Assembly: GCA_947474275.1 (NCBI GenBank)
Contig: CANJHY010000003.1
Location: 1 to 64,000 of the forward strand
DNA length: 64,000 nucleotides
Reading direction: 5' to 3'
DNA from: PALSA-1004 sp947474275
GTDB taxonomy: Bacteria > Pseudomonadota > Gammaproteobacteria > Burkholderiales > SG8-41
Shown here: positions 52,842 through 61,560 of the stretch, piece after piece
Layout: every line of letters starts with the position of its first letter
Numbering within the stretch: position 1 is the first letter of the stretch
Program-made: the position numbers and the translations under genes
The notes under the pieces: generated by a model
The model's input: only the letters and a program-made list of their open reading frames with translations
What the model was told of the DNA's origin: nothing
The model's database searches: none

Positions 52842-53840
52842 TTACTCGAAACGGATCTTCGCGGTCTGTATCACCTTGGCCCACAAAGAGCTCTCTTTTT
52901 TGATACGCGCTGCGAATTCGTCGGGCGTATTGGCGACCGGCTCGGCCCCGATGTCGAGCAGCTGCTTGCGCACTTCGGGCATGGCGACGACGCGCGCGAT
53001 GTCGCGCTGGGTCCTGGTCACGACGTCAGGCGGCGTGCCGGCGGGTGCTACGAGTCCAAACCACACGTCGATATCGAAGCCGGCTACGCCGCCTTCGGCT
53101 ATGGTGGGCACGTCGGGCAGCAGCGTTGAACGCTTTGCGGTGCTTACGCCGAGCGCGCGCAACTTGCCGGCTTTCACATAAGGCAGCGCTGCAGGCGTGT
53201 TGAAGAACAGCAGCGCGATCTGGCCGGCGATGAGGTCGGTCGCTGCCGGTGGCCCGCCTTTATACGGCACATGCACGATGTCTATGCCCGTCATCGACTT
53301 GAAGAGTTCCATCGCGAGATGCAGCGAGCCGCCGGCGCCCGACGAACCATAATTCACTTCGCCCGGCCGCGCCTTGCACAGTGCGATCAGCTCGCGCACG
53401 TTTTTCACCGGAAAAGCCGGGTTGGTGACGAGCAGTTGCGAAGTCGAGGCGACTATCGTAATCGGCGCGAATGCTTTGTCCGGATCGTACGGCAGGTTCT
53501 TGAAGAGACTGCGGTCTATCGTGAACGAGGTGTTCAGGGTGAAAAGCTGGGTATAGCCGTCGGGTGTCGCCGCAGCGCCGGCTTGGGTGCCGAGCCGGCC
53601 GCCGCCGCCCGCGCGGTTGTCGATGACGACTTGCTGGCCCCACACCTCGTACAGTCTCTGGCCGACGACGCGCCCGACGAGATCGATGCTGCCCGCTGCC
53701 GGAAACGGTACGATCCATCTGACCGGGCGCGCAGGAAAGGCGCCCGTGCTGTCTGCAGCGTGCGCGGACGCTGCAAGGATGTTGCATGCGATAGAGAGCG
53801 CTGCGCCGACGCGACGCGACGTTAAGCAAAGTTTGTCCAA
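52842..53840 (-). CDS. Bug-family solute-binding receptor
   Basis: 332 residues with a Sec signal (about residues 1-29, ending SAHA). Bug blocks: RWIVPFPAAGSIDLVGRVVG, VVIDNRAGGGGRLGTQAG, VNYGSSGAGGSLHLAMELF and VPYKGG. The ligand is an unknown carboxylate or similar acid. The start is TTG at 53838-53840, with GAGGAG 8 bases upstream. It opens the operon with the ComA-family and TauD genes and has no transporter membrane genes alongside. Confidence 0.88.
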   Translation of the reverse strand: MDKLCLTSRRVGAALSIACNILAASAHAADSTGAFPARPVRWIVPFPAAGSIDLVGRVVGQRLYEVWGQQVVIDNRAGGGGRLGTQAGAAATPDGYTQLFTLNTSFTIDRSLFKNLPYDPDKAFAPITIVASTSQLLVTNPAFPVKNVRELIALCKARPGEVNYGSSGAGGSLHLAMELFKSMTGIDIVHVPYKGGPPAATDLIAGQIALLFFNTPAALPYVKAGKLRALGVSTAKRSTLLPDVPTIAEGGVAGFDIDVWFGLVAPAGTPPDVVTRTQRDIARVVAMPEVRKQLLDIGAEPVANTPDEFAARIKKESSLWAKVIQTAKIRFE

Positions 53841-54011
53841 CAGAAACTTCTCCTCGCGGGGCGCGATACCCCAATTTGAATAAATGCCGGGTGCTGAAAA
53901 CCGCCACCCGCTGATACGTGGACGCTAGAATAACATCGCCGCCGCTTCGACGTACGTGGCCAGCCGGGCTGCGGTAGTATGGCGCGATGCCGAAATCCGC
54001 CAACCGGTTCG

Positions 54012-55291
54012 ATGCATAAGCACTTGCGAGTTGCACTCGCCGGTTTTGCGCTGGTCGTTGCCGGCGCGACTTCTGCGCAGCAGCCGTTGTCCGCCGGTGT
54101 CGAAGCAACGGCGGCGGAGATCGTGGGCAATTTCAGGCGCATGATCGTGCTGCACGAAACGGCAGGGCGCGCGCGCGACCTCACGCAGGTCGGGCAGTAC
54201 TCTTCTTTCGCAATCGTGAACTCACGGCGCAGCTGGTTGCCGACTTGCTCGTGCCGCCGCAGACGGACAGCGATCAGCGCATCGACGTGCTGCTCGATCT
54301 CATTGAAACGCGCAAAGACTGGCGCGACGTCGACAAGCTGGCGTTGCTCGGCGTGGTCAACGAAACCCGCGTGCGCCTGCCCGCCGCCTATCCGCTGGCC
54401 GCGCGGCTTAACAAGACCCGCGATGAGATCGTTGCCATCCGCGCCGGCTACAACAGCGAAATCACCGCGGCGTTTACCGATCGGCCGCTGGCCGCGCGCC
54501 GGCGCCCCGGTTGGGACGCTTATGTTGCTTTCCTGCACGAGGAATACCCGCTGGCGCGCGTGATGGAGGATTTGAAGGCGCAGCTCCCCGCGCCCGAACA
54601 GCGCGCAACACCCTCGCCCAAGGGCGCAGCGATCGCCGAGCATGCGCAGCGCGACGAATGGAACGACGGCGGCCTGCCGGCTAAAACCGTGCTGCTGACG
54701 TTCGATGACGGGCCGCATCCGCGCTACACCGCGGAAATCCTGCGCATACTCGACTACTACAAGGTGAAGGCGATTTTCTTCCAGGTCGGCCAGAACCTCG
54801 GCACCCTGCGCGACGGCCAGGCTGATTTCTCGCGCAACGCCAGCGTGGTTGAAGCGATACTGCGTGGCGGCCATGCCGTAGCGAATCATACCTATACGCA
54901 TCCCTTTTTGCCCAAGCTCAGTGCCGCGCAGGTCGACGACGAAATCGAAACGACGCAGGCCCTGCTGCTTGCCGCAGTTCCCGGCAGCGGCCGCGCGTCG
55001 CTGTTCCGGCCGCCGTATGGCGTGCGCAACCCGCTGGTGCTTGCCGAGATTGCGGACCGCGGCCTGCGCTCGGTAATCTGGAACATCGATTCGCGCGACT
55101 GGGCGGATCCGATTCCGCAGTCGATCGCACAACGGGTGTTTGCCGAGGCCGAACGCGAGGGTCGCAGCATCATTCTCTTTCACGACATTCACGGACGGAC
55201 CGTGCAGGCGCTGCCGCGCGTCATCGAAGGCCTGCTGAAGCGCAGGTTTCGGTTTGCGTATTGGGATGGCGGCGGACTGAAAACAGACTGA
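54012..55291 (+). pseudogene. Polysaccharide deacetylase family protein, frameshifted
   Basis: The ATG at 54012 opens a signal peptide (MHKHLRVALAGFALVVAGAT) and about 60 further codons. Near 54196-54203 the coding signal moves by one base into a second frame, which gives LFFRNRELTAQLVADLL and runs to 55291. The second frame has the NodB domain (about 54690-55230): LLTFDDGPHP with the catalytic and metal Asp, NHTYTHP with the metal His pair, and RPPYGVRNP. If intact it would be a periplasmic N- or O-deacetylase. The break may be real, a sequencing error or a programmed shift. Confidence 0.75.
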
Positions 55292-55342
55292 GTGGTGTGC
55301 AATCCCGCCATCGCTGCGCCTGATTTCAGTCTATGTTCAGAC

Positions 55343-55582
55343 TTAACCAGTCGCGCCGGGTGGTGTTTTCAAAACGGCCACCAGATACATACGCAGCATT
55401 CGTTCAATGCCAATCGGCGGTCGGCCATTGCCCGCCTTTGGGGAATGCGGTTCAATCAACGCACAGAACTCGCTCTACGGCACCAGCGCTTCCATGCGCG
55501 CCAGAAATTCCGCCTTGCGCGTCGCCCTAACGTGAACCTCGAATCCTTTTGTTGCCGCCAGTGTCATTTGCTGCATGATCAT
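55343..55582 (-). mobile_element. IS5-family transposase remnant
   Basis: Minus strand from an ATG at 55580-55582 (GGGAGGAC upstream) reads MIMQQMTLAATKGFEVHVRA, then a TAG in place of the usual Trp, then SEFCALIEPHSP and RPPIGIERMLRMYLVAVLK before a TAA at 55343. This is the N-terminus of IS5-group transposases, truncated and carrying an internal stop. The remaining catalytic part is absent. The probable left end lies near 55610-55640, but no inverted repeats could be paired. Confidence 0.78.
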
Positions 55583-55781
55583 GTCCTCCCGTTTACTGTC
55601 CATACTGTGACAAAGCAATCGGGGACTTGTTCAGTGTTTCCTTAGCGCGCGGATGTTCGATCTGCCCTGACACTGGCCCTATTCAACGCGGGTGTTCGCG
55701 GTTTCGATCAGCGTGTCGAACTTGATATGTAGCGATTTCAGGAAATCGGCGAATTCAGCCAGACAGCGCATTCGAGGGCCG
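55583..55781. other. Non-coding or decayed sequence between IS remnant and enoyl-CoA hydratase gene
   Basis: No complete gene. On the minus strand, about 55684-55772, a short open stretch reads as the helical end of a protein (FADFLKSLHIKFDTLIETAN) before a stop. It may be the tail of a gene whose remainder was lost with the insertion sequence decay. Confidence 0.35.
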
Positions 55782-56573
55782 TCAGGTCCCGGTAAATCTG
55801 GGCTCGCGGCGGTCGAATCCTGCCTTCACGCCTTCCTTGAAGTCGTTCGTTTCGCGCAGCATCTGCTGCTGGAAGGCCTCGCGCTCGGTCGCGGCCCGAA
55901 ACGCGGGAATGAGATCGTTGTTCAGCGTTTCACGCGTCGCCTGGACTGCGAGCGGCCCCGATTGCGCAAGTTGCGCGGCCATCAACTGCGCGGTCTCGCG
56001 CACCTTGTCCTGTTCGACCAGGCGGTCCGCGAGCCCCATCGCGACCGCTTCGTCACCCGGCACGCGGCGCCCGGTCAGGAACAGCCATTTGGCCGTTTGG
56101 TGGCCGACTAGCCGCGGCAGTGTGACCGTCATCCCAAAACCGGGGTGATAGCCGAGGGCGGCGAAATTGGCGGCAAGCCTCGCTTCCTTGCACGTTACGC
56201 GGAAATCGGCGACTAGCGCCAGTCCCAGGCCGGCGCCGATCGCGCTGCCGTGAACCGCTGCGACGATAGGCTTGCGCGTCTGCACCAGACGCTGTGCCTC
56301 ATGGTAAAGATGCCGCGGCCGCGCGGTGGGTTTGCCCGCCGCTTCGTCTTCGATGCGTTTTTTCAGGTTCGCGCCGGCGCAGAAGTGCTTCCCGGCAGCC
56401 GCCAGCACGATGCTGCGACATTCGATGTCCTCGTCGAGAGCCTCCAGCACTGCGGCGAGGCTGGCGATCAGATCGACGTCCAGAAAGTTGTTGGGCGGTC
56501 TTTGCAGTTCGACCGTCGCAACGTGTCCGTTCATGCTGACGCCGATATCCGCATTGCTCAATGATTTTTCCAT
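55782..56573 (-). CDS. Enoyl-CoA hydratase/isomerase (crotonase) family protein
   Basis: 263 residues with the crotonase oxyanion segments: HFCAGANLKKRI near residues 63-74 and GSAIGAGLGLALVADFRV near 109-126. The C-terminal trimerisation helices are present. Whether it hydrates enoyl-CoA or carries out another crotonase-type reaction cannot be decided; the Glu pair of true hydratases is not obvious. The ATG at 56571-56573 is followed by MEKSLSNADIGVSM. It is divergent from the acyl-CoA synthetase gene across a 428-base gap. Confidence 0.87.
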   Translation of the reverse strand: MEKSLSNADIGVSMNGHVATVELQRPPNNFLDVDLIASLAAVLEALDEDIECRSIVLAAAGKHFCAGANLKKRIEDEAAGKPTARPRHLYHEAQRLVQTRKPIVAAVHGSAIGAGLGLALVADFRVTCKEARLAANFAALGYHPGFGMTVTLPRLVGHQTAKWLFLTGRRVPGDEAVAMGLADRLVEQDKVRETAQLMAAQLAQSGPLAVQATRETLNNDLIPAFRAATEREAFQQQMLRETNDFKEGVKAGFDRREPRFTGT

Positions 56574-57001
56574 TTGCTGGTGTCCCCGTATGTGGCCGCC
56601 CCCTTGACTGTCAGCCAGAGTTGCCGGTCACTAAATCAATTAAATCCGTACGTTCGTCGGTTTCAGCCGCATCTTCCATGAGATGCGTAGACATCCGCGC
56701 GGGCCACTTGTGCTCAGTTCGAGGCGCAATGATACCGCCGTTAGCGAAGGGGGCAAAATGATTGGCCTCAAAAATCCGGGGTGGCCGGAGAGTTTCAAGA
56801 CGTCTTCCGGGTGCCCGCGAGCGTCTGCCGGTGCCGCGCCGACAACTGGAAACCTGTGAAGCCAATATGTATGGTTTAACAATAGCTCTACTAGCATACG
56901 CAATGAAATTTCGTTTTACGCGGTTAGTGCCATCGGGCACAATTGCAATTGTCCGCGTTTGCCTGTCTCAAGAGCCGCCGTCAGCGCTCGAAAAATAAAA
57001 T
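56574..57001. other. 428-base intergenic region before the selenoprotein gene cluster
   Basis: It looks less GC-rich than the rest of the window. No gene is supported. It holds a perfect 14-base palindrome (56939-56952) about 50 bases before the synthetase start, and it is the expected promoter region for both divergent genes. Confidence 0.5.
56939..56952. promoter_or_regulatory. Perfect palindrome, candidate operator
   Basis: ACAATTGCAATTGT is self-complementary over all 14 bases and lies 49 bases upstream of the acyl-CoA synthetase start. It could bind a dimeric regulator of the cluster; no regulator gene is present in the window. Confidence 0.4.
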
Positions 57002-59116
57002 ATGAAGACCAGAAAGTTAAGTCCGGACTTTTTCCTGCCTCGATCAGTAGCGCTCGTTGGCGCGTCCGGTGAACCGGGAAAGGTAAATTCCCGGGCGCAG
57101 CAGCTATTACGCATACACGGTTTCACCGGCAAGGTATTTCCGATTAACCCGCGGTATAAAGATCTGTTCGGTTTGCCGGCTTATCCAACTTTGTTGGCCG
57201 TTCCCGAGAAAATAGACCACGCTTTGATAATGGTGCCCGCCGCTGCCGTGCACGAGGTGGTGCGTCAGTGTTGTGAACGCCAGGTTGCAGCAGCAACCAT
57301 ATTCAGCTCCGGTTTTGCAGAACTGGGCGAGGAAGGGGCGGAACTGCAGCGACAGATCGTGGCGACAGCCCGGGATGGGGGAGTAAGACTATTGGGGCCC
57401 AATTGTCTTGGCCTGGTAAATGTTCCCGGACACACAACCCTTTCCCTGAACGCTGTTCTTGAGCAAGAACAATTGCGCTCCGGTCCGCTCAGTGTAATTT
57501 CGCAGAGCGGCAGCATGCTAGGCGCCTTGATTTCACGGGCGCAGGCGCGTGGCCTCGGCTTCTCCAAGCTTGTATCCGTGGGAAACGAATGTGATATCGG
57601 TGTGGGGGAGATCGCAGAACTTCTGGCGGATGATGCAGATACCGGCGCAATACTGCTGTTTCTGGAGGCTTTCCGGGATTCCACCCGACTTGCTGTCGCG
57701 GCACGTCGCGCGTTTAAAAAGGGTAAGCCGGTCATCGCATACAAACTCGGACGTTCGGAAATCGGGCGCCGGGTTGCGGTGTCGCATACCGGCGCCATTG
57801 CGGGAGCCGCTGAGGTTTCAGACGCTTTTTTTCAGGCGCACGGCATTATGCGTGTAGACACAATGGAGAGCCTCTTCGAATTACCGCAGTTGGTCATGGG
57901 ACATAAGCCACCGGCACACCGCAGAGTGGCCATTCTCACAGGATCGGGAGGACCTGCCGGGATGATTGCAGATCGCCTGGGTACGCTGGGCGTCGAAGTC
58001 GCGGGTCCCACGGAAGAAGTGATAAGAGATTTAAATGAAAAAGGCGTAAAGATCTCGGCGTCCCCCGTCACCGATATTCCTATGGGAAGAAATGATAGCT
58101 CATACAACATGATACTGAGTGCGCTATTGTCTTCGGATCATTGTGATGCGGTGATCTCGGTGAGTGGTTCAAGCTCGCAGACGAACCCACAAAAGATTGT
58201 TGATCGTGTGTTTGTGCCTGAACGAAGCAAGAAGCCTTTGGCCGTATTTCTGGCGCCACGCGCCGATGAAGCGCTCGCTTTGCTGGGAAAGCAGGGAATA
58301 GCCGGATTCCGAACGCCGGAAGCATGTGCAGATTCGATGCGTGCATATCTCAACTGGCGGAGCCCCCAGAGTAACGAATCTATCCGTGCTGGAGAACTGG
58401 CGGGGCCGAATGCTATGCTGGCAGCTACACAACGGGATTCCCTGAACGAATGTGAATCACTGGGTTTGTTTTCGTCGCTCGGCATTCCATCCACGCACTG
58501 CAGGGTTGTATCCGGGCCGGCTGAAGCGGTCGATTTCGCGGATCCTGTCGCGGTCAAGATATTGTCGCCTGACATTGTCCACAAGACCGAAGCAGGTATG
58601 GTCGCGCTTAATGTCGTGCCGGCTGATATCGCGTCGGTCGTTTCCACGATGTTGGGCGATGCCGCGAAGAAATTTCCAAAGGCCGGCATCGATGGAATTC
58701 TCGTGCAGCGCATGGAGAGCGGTCTCGCGGAAGTGATCGTTGGCTATCGCCGGGATCCCGAGGTCGGGCCGATCGTTCTCCTGGGACTGGGAGGCATTGC
58801 AGCGGAGGTTCATGCTAACCATAGCGTGCGCGTGGCGCCGGTCAGTCTGCGGACCGCGGAAACCATGGTCAGTGAAATACCGCAACTCAAGACGCTGGCG
58901 GGTTTTCGCAATTTGCCGAGAGGGGACTGCACTGCTCTTGCGCACGCGATTCGCGCAATGTCTCTGCTGGCGCTCGTTACGCCGCGCGTCGTGAGTGAAG
59001 CCGAGATAAACCCATTGATCGTAAAGCGCGACGGCGAAGGAGTGGTAGCAGTCGATGGCCTGGTCGTGCTGGAACCAAGTTCTTCTCCGCAGCAAGAAGC
59101 GGCAGGTGAGAATTAA
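57002..59116 (+). CDS. Acyl-CoA synthetase, ADP-forming (acetate-CoA ligase) family
   Basis: 704 residues with the fused alpha-beta layout of ADP-forming acyl-CoA synthetases. The CoA-binding domain (1-130: VALVGASGEPGKVNSRAQQLL) and succinyl-CoA ligase-like domains (SVISQSGSMLGALI, SHTGAIAGAAE with the phosphohistidine-type His) come first, followed by an ATP-grasp region from about 490 (VAVKILSPDIVHKTEAG). It would activate a carboxylic acid to its CoA ester. It opens the likely catabolic operon with the Bug receptor, hydratase and selenoprotein genes. No clear ribosome site precedes the ATG. Confidence 0.87.
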   Translation: MKTRKLSPDFFLPRSVALVGASGEPGKVNSRAQQLLRIHGFTGKVFPINPRYKDLFGLPAYPTLLAVPEKIDHALIMVPAAAVHEVVRQCCERQVAAATIFSSGFAELGEEGAELQRQIVATARDGGVRLLGPNCLGLVNVPGHTTLSLNAVLEQEQLRSGPLSVISQSGSMLGALISRAQARGLGFSKLVSVGNECDIGVGEIAELLADDADTGAILLFLEAFRDSTRLAVAARRAFKKGKPVIAYKLGRSEIGRRVAVSHTGAIAGAAEVSDAFFQAHGIMRVDTMESLFELPQLVMGHKPPAHRRVAILTGSGGPAGMIADRLGTLGVEVAGPTEEVIRDLNEKGVKISASPVTDIPMGRNDSSYNMILSALLSSDHCDAVISVSGSSSQTNPQKIVDRVFVPERSKKPLAVFLAPRADEALALLGKQGIAGFRTPEACADSMRAYLNWRSPQSNESIRAGELAGPNAMLAATQRDSLNECESLGLFSSLGIPSTHCRVVSGPAEAVDFADPVAVKILSPDIVHKTEAGMVALNVVPADIASVVSTMLGDAAKKFPKAGIDGILVQRMESGLAEVIVGYRRDPEVGPIVLLGLGGIAAEVHANHSVRVAPVSLRTAETMVSEIPQLKTLAGFRNLPRGDCTALAHAIRAMSLLALVTPRVVSEAEINPLIVKRDGEGVVAVDGLVVLEPSSSPQQEAAGEN

Positions 59117-59162
59117 GCTGGATCAGACGTCGGATAAGTGTATGGAAGCCGGAGGAGAAGTA

Positions 59163-60131
59163 ATGAGTGTCAAACGCATTGCGCGTTGGTTTGTTACCGT
59201 GATCTGGTGCGCTTCGAGCTTGGCTGGCGCGCAGCCCTATCCAATCAAGCCTATTCGATTAATCGTACCGTGGCCGCCGGGAGGGACAACGGATGTGCTT
59301 GGCCGCATGGCCGCCGCAAGACTTACGGAAACGTGGGGCGTACAGGTTGTCGTGGACAATCGCGCGGGCGCGGGCGGTAATATCGGATTCGAAGGTTGCG
59401 CAAAATCCCCCCCTGACGGCTACACGCTGTGCATTATGACGGTCGCCCAGACGATTTCGCCCAGCATTTACACCAAACTCGGTTTCGATCCCATCAAGGA
59501 TTTCTCGCACGTCACTCTTATGGCTATCGTGCCAAGCCTGCTATTGGTGCATCCCTCTCTGCCGGTTAAGAATGTCAGGGAATTTACAGCACTTGCCAGG
59601 GCGAAACCCGGCGCTCTTAACTATGCCTCTACGGGCAACGGCACCAGCCCGCATATGATGATGGAAATGTTTAAGACGATGACAAACACCAACATCGTGC
59701 ACATCCCATATAAAGGTGTTTCATTGGCGATGATTGATCAGATTTCAGGTCTCGTGGAATCTTCGTTCGGCACCGCCATCGGTACGTTGCCTTTTGTAAG
59801 GCAGGGAAAGATCCGCGCGCTCGCGGTAACCACGCGTGACCGGTTTCCCCCGCTTCCCGAACTGCCGACAATGGTGGAGGCCGGCGTCAAGGGCTTTGAG
59901 GCAAGTTCATGGACGGGCATGTCGATGCCCGCGGGCACCCCGCGCGAAATGGTATTGAAGGCCAATGCAGAACTGGTCAGGATGCTGACGGCACCCGAGA
60001 TGCGGGAAAAGCTGCTTGCGATGGGCGGCATTGCTGTCGGTGACTCTCCGGAAGAGTTCTCAGCGTTCGTTAAGCGCGATACCGGACAGTGGGGCAGAGT
60101 CGCCAGGGCCGCCAAAGTTCGCGTTAACTAG
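59163..60131 (+). CDS. Bug-family solute-binding receptor
   Basis: 322 residues from the ATG at 59163, with GGAGGAGAAGTA upstream. The signal peptide (WFVTVIWCASSLAGAQ) is followed by Bug blocks IVPWPPGGTTDVLGRMAAA, VVVDNRAGAGGNIGFEG, YASTGNGTSPHMMMEMF and HIPYKGV. It probably captures the organic acid that the cluster degrades. It lies 46 bases after the synthetase gene and 61 before the hydratase gene. Confidence 0.9.
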   Translation: MSVKRIARWFVTVIWCASSLAGAQPYPIKPIRLIVPWPPGGTTDVLGRMAAARLTETWGVQVVVDNRAGAGGNIGFEGCAKSPPDGYTLCIMTVAQTISPSIYTKLGFDPIKDFSHVTLMAIVPSLLLVHPSLPVKNVREFTALARAKPGALNYASTGNGTSPHMMMEMFKTMTNTNIVHIPYKGVSLAMIDQISGLVESSFGTAIGTLPFVRQGKIRALAVTTRDRFPPLPELPTMVEAGVKGFEASSWTGMSMPAGTPREMVLKANAELVRMLTAPEMREKLLAMGGIAVGDSPEEFSAFVKRDTGQWGRVARAAKVRVN

Positions 60132-60192
60132 CCTGGCACCGGATCTTTTACAGCAGTTTGCAAGGCATGTGCTTTCACTTATGGATTAAGCG

Positions 60193-60954
60193 ATGGAAAA
60201 CGTAGTCTTGTACGAGGTCACGGGCAATATCGCGGTTATCACAATTAACCGCCCGGAACGGCACAACGCAATCAGCCTGGCCGTGCGCGAGCAGCTAAGA
60301 GAGGCCTTCATCCGGTTTGAGGCGGACGCCACGTTGCGGGTTGCAATATTGACAGGCAGTGGAGACAAGGCTTTTTGCGCCGGTATGGATCTGAAAGAAG
60401 CGGCCGAACTGAAACTCCAGAAAACTCCCCCACTGCCGGTCCTTGGTAACAACATCAAAGTTTCCAAGCCGGTAATTGCCGCGGTAAACGGTCATACCTA
60501 CGCCGCCGGATGGTTACTCGCTCAAATGTGCGACCTGTGCATCGCGTCCGATAACGCGTTATTTGGCATTACCGAAGCCAAAGTCGGTCGCGGGTTTGCC
60601 TGGGCGGTCCCTTTGCTGGAAATGCTTCCGCAGCGAATCGTGGTCGAGCTGCTAATGACTGGCCGCGTAATAGATGCAAAGCGCGCTTGCGAAATCGGGT
60701 TCGTAAATTACGTTGTACCGGCGGCCGAATTGATGGACAAAGCCCTCGAACTGGCGAGGGAGATCGCCGCGAATGCGCCGCTGACGGTAATGGCAGTCAA
60801 AGAGTTAGTCCAAATTTCCCGGGAGATGGGCCAAAGCGCGGCGTTAAAGTATGCGCGCCAGATGTTCGATGAGAAAGTGTATTTGAGTGAAGATGCCATC
60901 GAGGGGCCGAAGGCGTTCAAGGAAAAGCGGCCGCCCGTATGGAAAGGCCGCTGA
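60193..60954 (+). CDS. Enoyl-CoA hydratase/isomerase family protein
   Basis: 253 residues, a crotonase: ITINRPERHNAISLAV, the oxyanion segment KAFCAGMDLKEA near 55-66, and GHTYAAGWLLAQMCDLCIAS near 98-117, followed by the C-terminal FKEKRPPVWKGR typical of the family. The position of the usual second Glu is occupied within FGITEAKVGRG, compatible with hydratase activity. It likely acts on the CoA ester made by the synthetase at 57002. The start ATG at 60193 has a weak ribosome site. Confidence 0.88.
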   Translation: MENVVLYEVTGNIAVITINRPERHNAISLAVREQLREAFIRFEADATLRVAILTGSGDKAFCAGMDLKEAAELKLQKTPPLPVLGNNIKVSKPVIAAVNGHTYAAGWLLAQMCDLCIASDNALFGITEAKVGRGFAWAVPLLEMLPQRIVVELLMTGRVIDAKRACEIGFVNYVVPAAELMDKALELAREIAANAPLTVMAVKELVQISREMGQSAALKYARQMFDEKVYLSEDAIEGPKAFKEKRPPVWKGR

Positions 60955-61017
60955 TTGTGCTGTCGGTAAACTCGTATGCAGTTGGTTAGTGCAGGCAATG
61001 AAGATGGAGTGCAGATC

Positions 61018-61560
61018 ATGATTGAAAAAAATGTGCGGTGGGTGACGCCTGAAGCTGCGTCTCCCCAGACAGTCAAAGCGCGGGAGTATCGGCGTCCGGA
61101 CAAAATTACTTTTCGTCTCGGCATTTTGGACAATGCAAAAAGCAATGCAGATCACTTATTGCGCATGGTATCCGAATCATTGCAAGCGACGATTCCTGTC
61201 GCCTCAGTTATTCGCCGGCGCAAGCCTGGCCCGGCCAGGCCGGCAGAAACTGCACTGCTGGATGAACTCATGAAGGAGGCTGATTTCGTTGTCAGTGCGA
61301 TGGCTGATTGAGGGGCCTGCACGTCGTGGAGTGTCCACGACATGTCACAGCTTCGTCATAAAGGCGTCGCAGCAGCGGTCATTTGCTCGGAGCCTTTTGT
61401 CCGGCTGGCAAAAGCCCAGGCAGCTATTGCTGGCGTGCCTGATTTGCCTCTGATCGTGATCCCGCATCCGCTCGGAGGGGCGACGCAGGACGAAGTTAAG
61501 GCGCGTGCCGAGGTTGCAATGAGTCAGCTTATTATTCTGGTTCGGGAACTAACGCAATGA
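61018..61560 (+). CDS. UGSC-family selenoprotein (in-frame TGA at codon 98 read as selenocysteine)
   Basis: A single 180-residue reading frame interrupted only by TGA at 61309-61311. Before it: LGILDNAKSNADHLLRMVSE and a basic VIRRRKPGPARPAE, then FVVSAMAD-U. After it: GACTSWSVHDMSQLRHKG, AAVICSEPFVRLAKAQAAI and LIVIPHPLGG. This is the pattern of the UGSC family, where a Sec-Gly-Ser-Cys (or Cys-Gly-Ser-Cys) motif is a likely redox site; here it is Sec98-Gly-Ala-Cys101. A SECIS-like hairpin follows the TGA. The ATG at 61018 is chosen for its GGAG site; an ATG at 60976 has none. The stop overlaps the next gene (ATGA). Function in the family is not established. Confidence 0.85.
61309..61341 (+). 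promoter_or_regulatory. Selenocysteine codon with bacterial SECIS-like hairpin
   Basis: TGA at 61309-61311 is followed by GTCGTGGA (61323-61330), a GTG loop (61331-61333) and TCCACGAC (61334-61341): a perfect 8-bp stem, extendable by three pairs after one mismatch. The loop begins with G and lies 19 bases after the TGA, inside the range known for bacterial SECIS elements. Confidence 0.75.

Noticed and set aside
56611..56940. 109-codon minus-strand frame upstream of the synthetase
   Set aside because: No ribosome site, no domain and unremarkable composition; treated as intergenic.
59055..59162. Longer start for the Bug receptor at 59055
   Set aside because: It would overlap the synthetase gene and place 36 extra residues before the signal peptide; the ATG at 59163 has a good ribosome site.
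61018..61311. Treating the TGA at 61309 as a true stop, giving two separate small proteins
   Set aside because: Both halves are in one frame, together match one known family, the TGA falls at the family's Sec/Cys position and a SECIS-like hairpin follows. A point-mutated pseudogene remains possible but is less likely.
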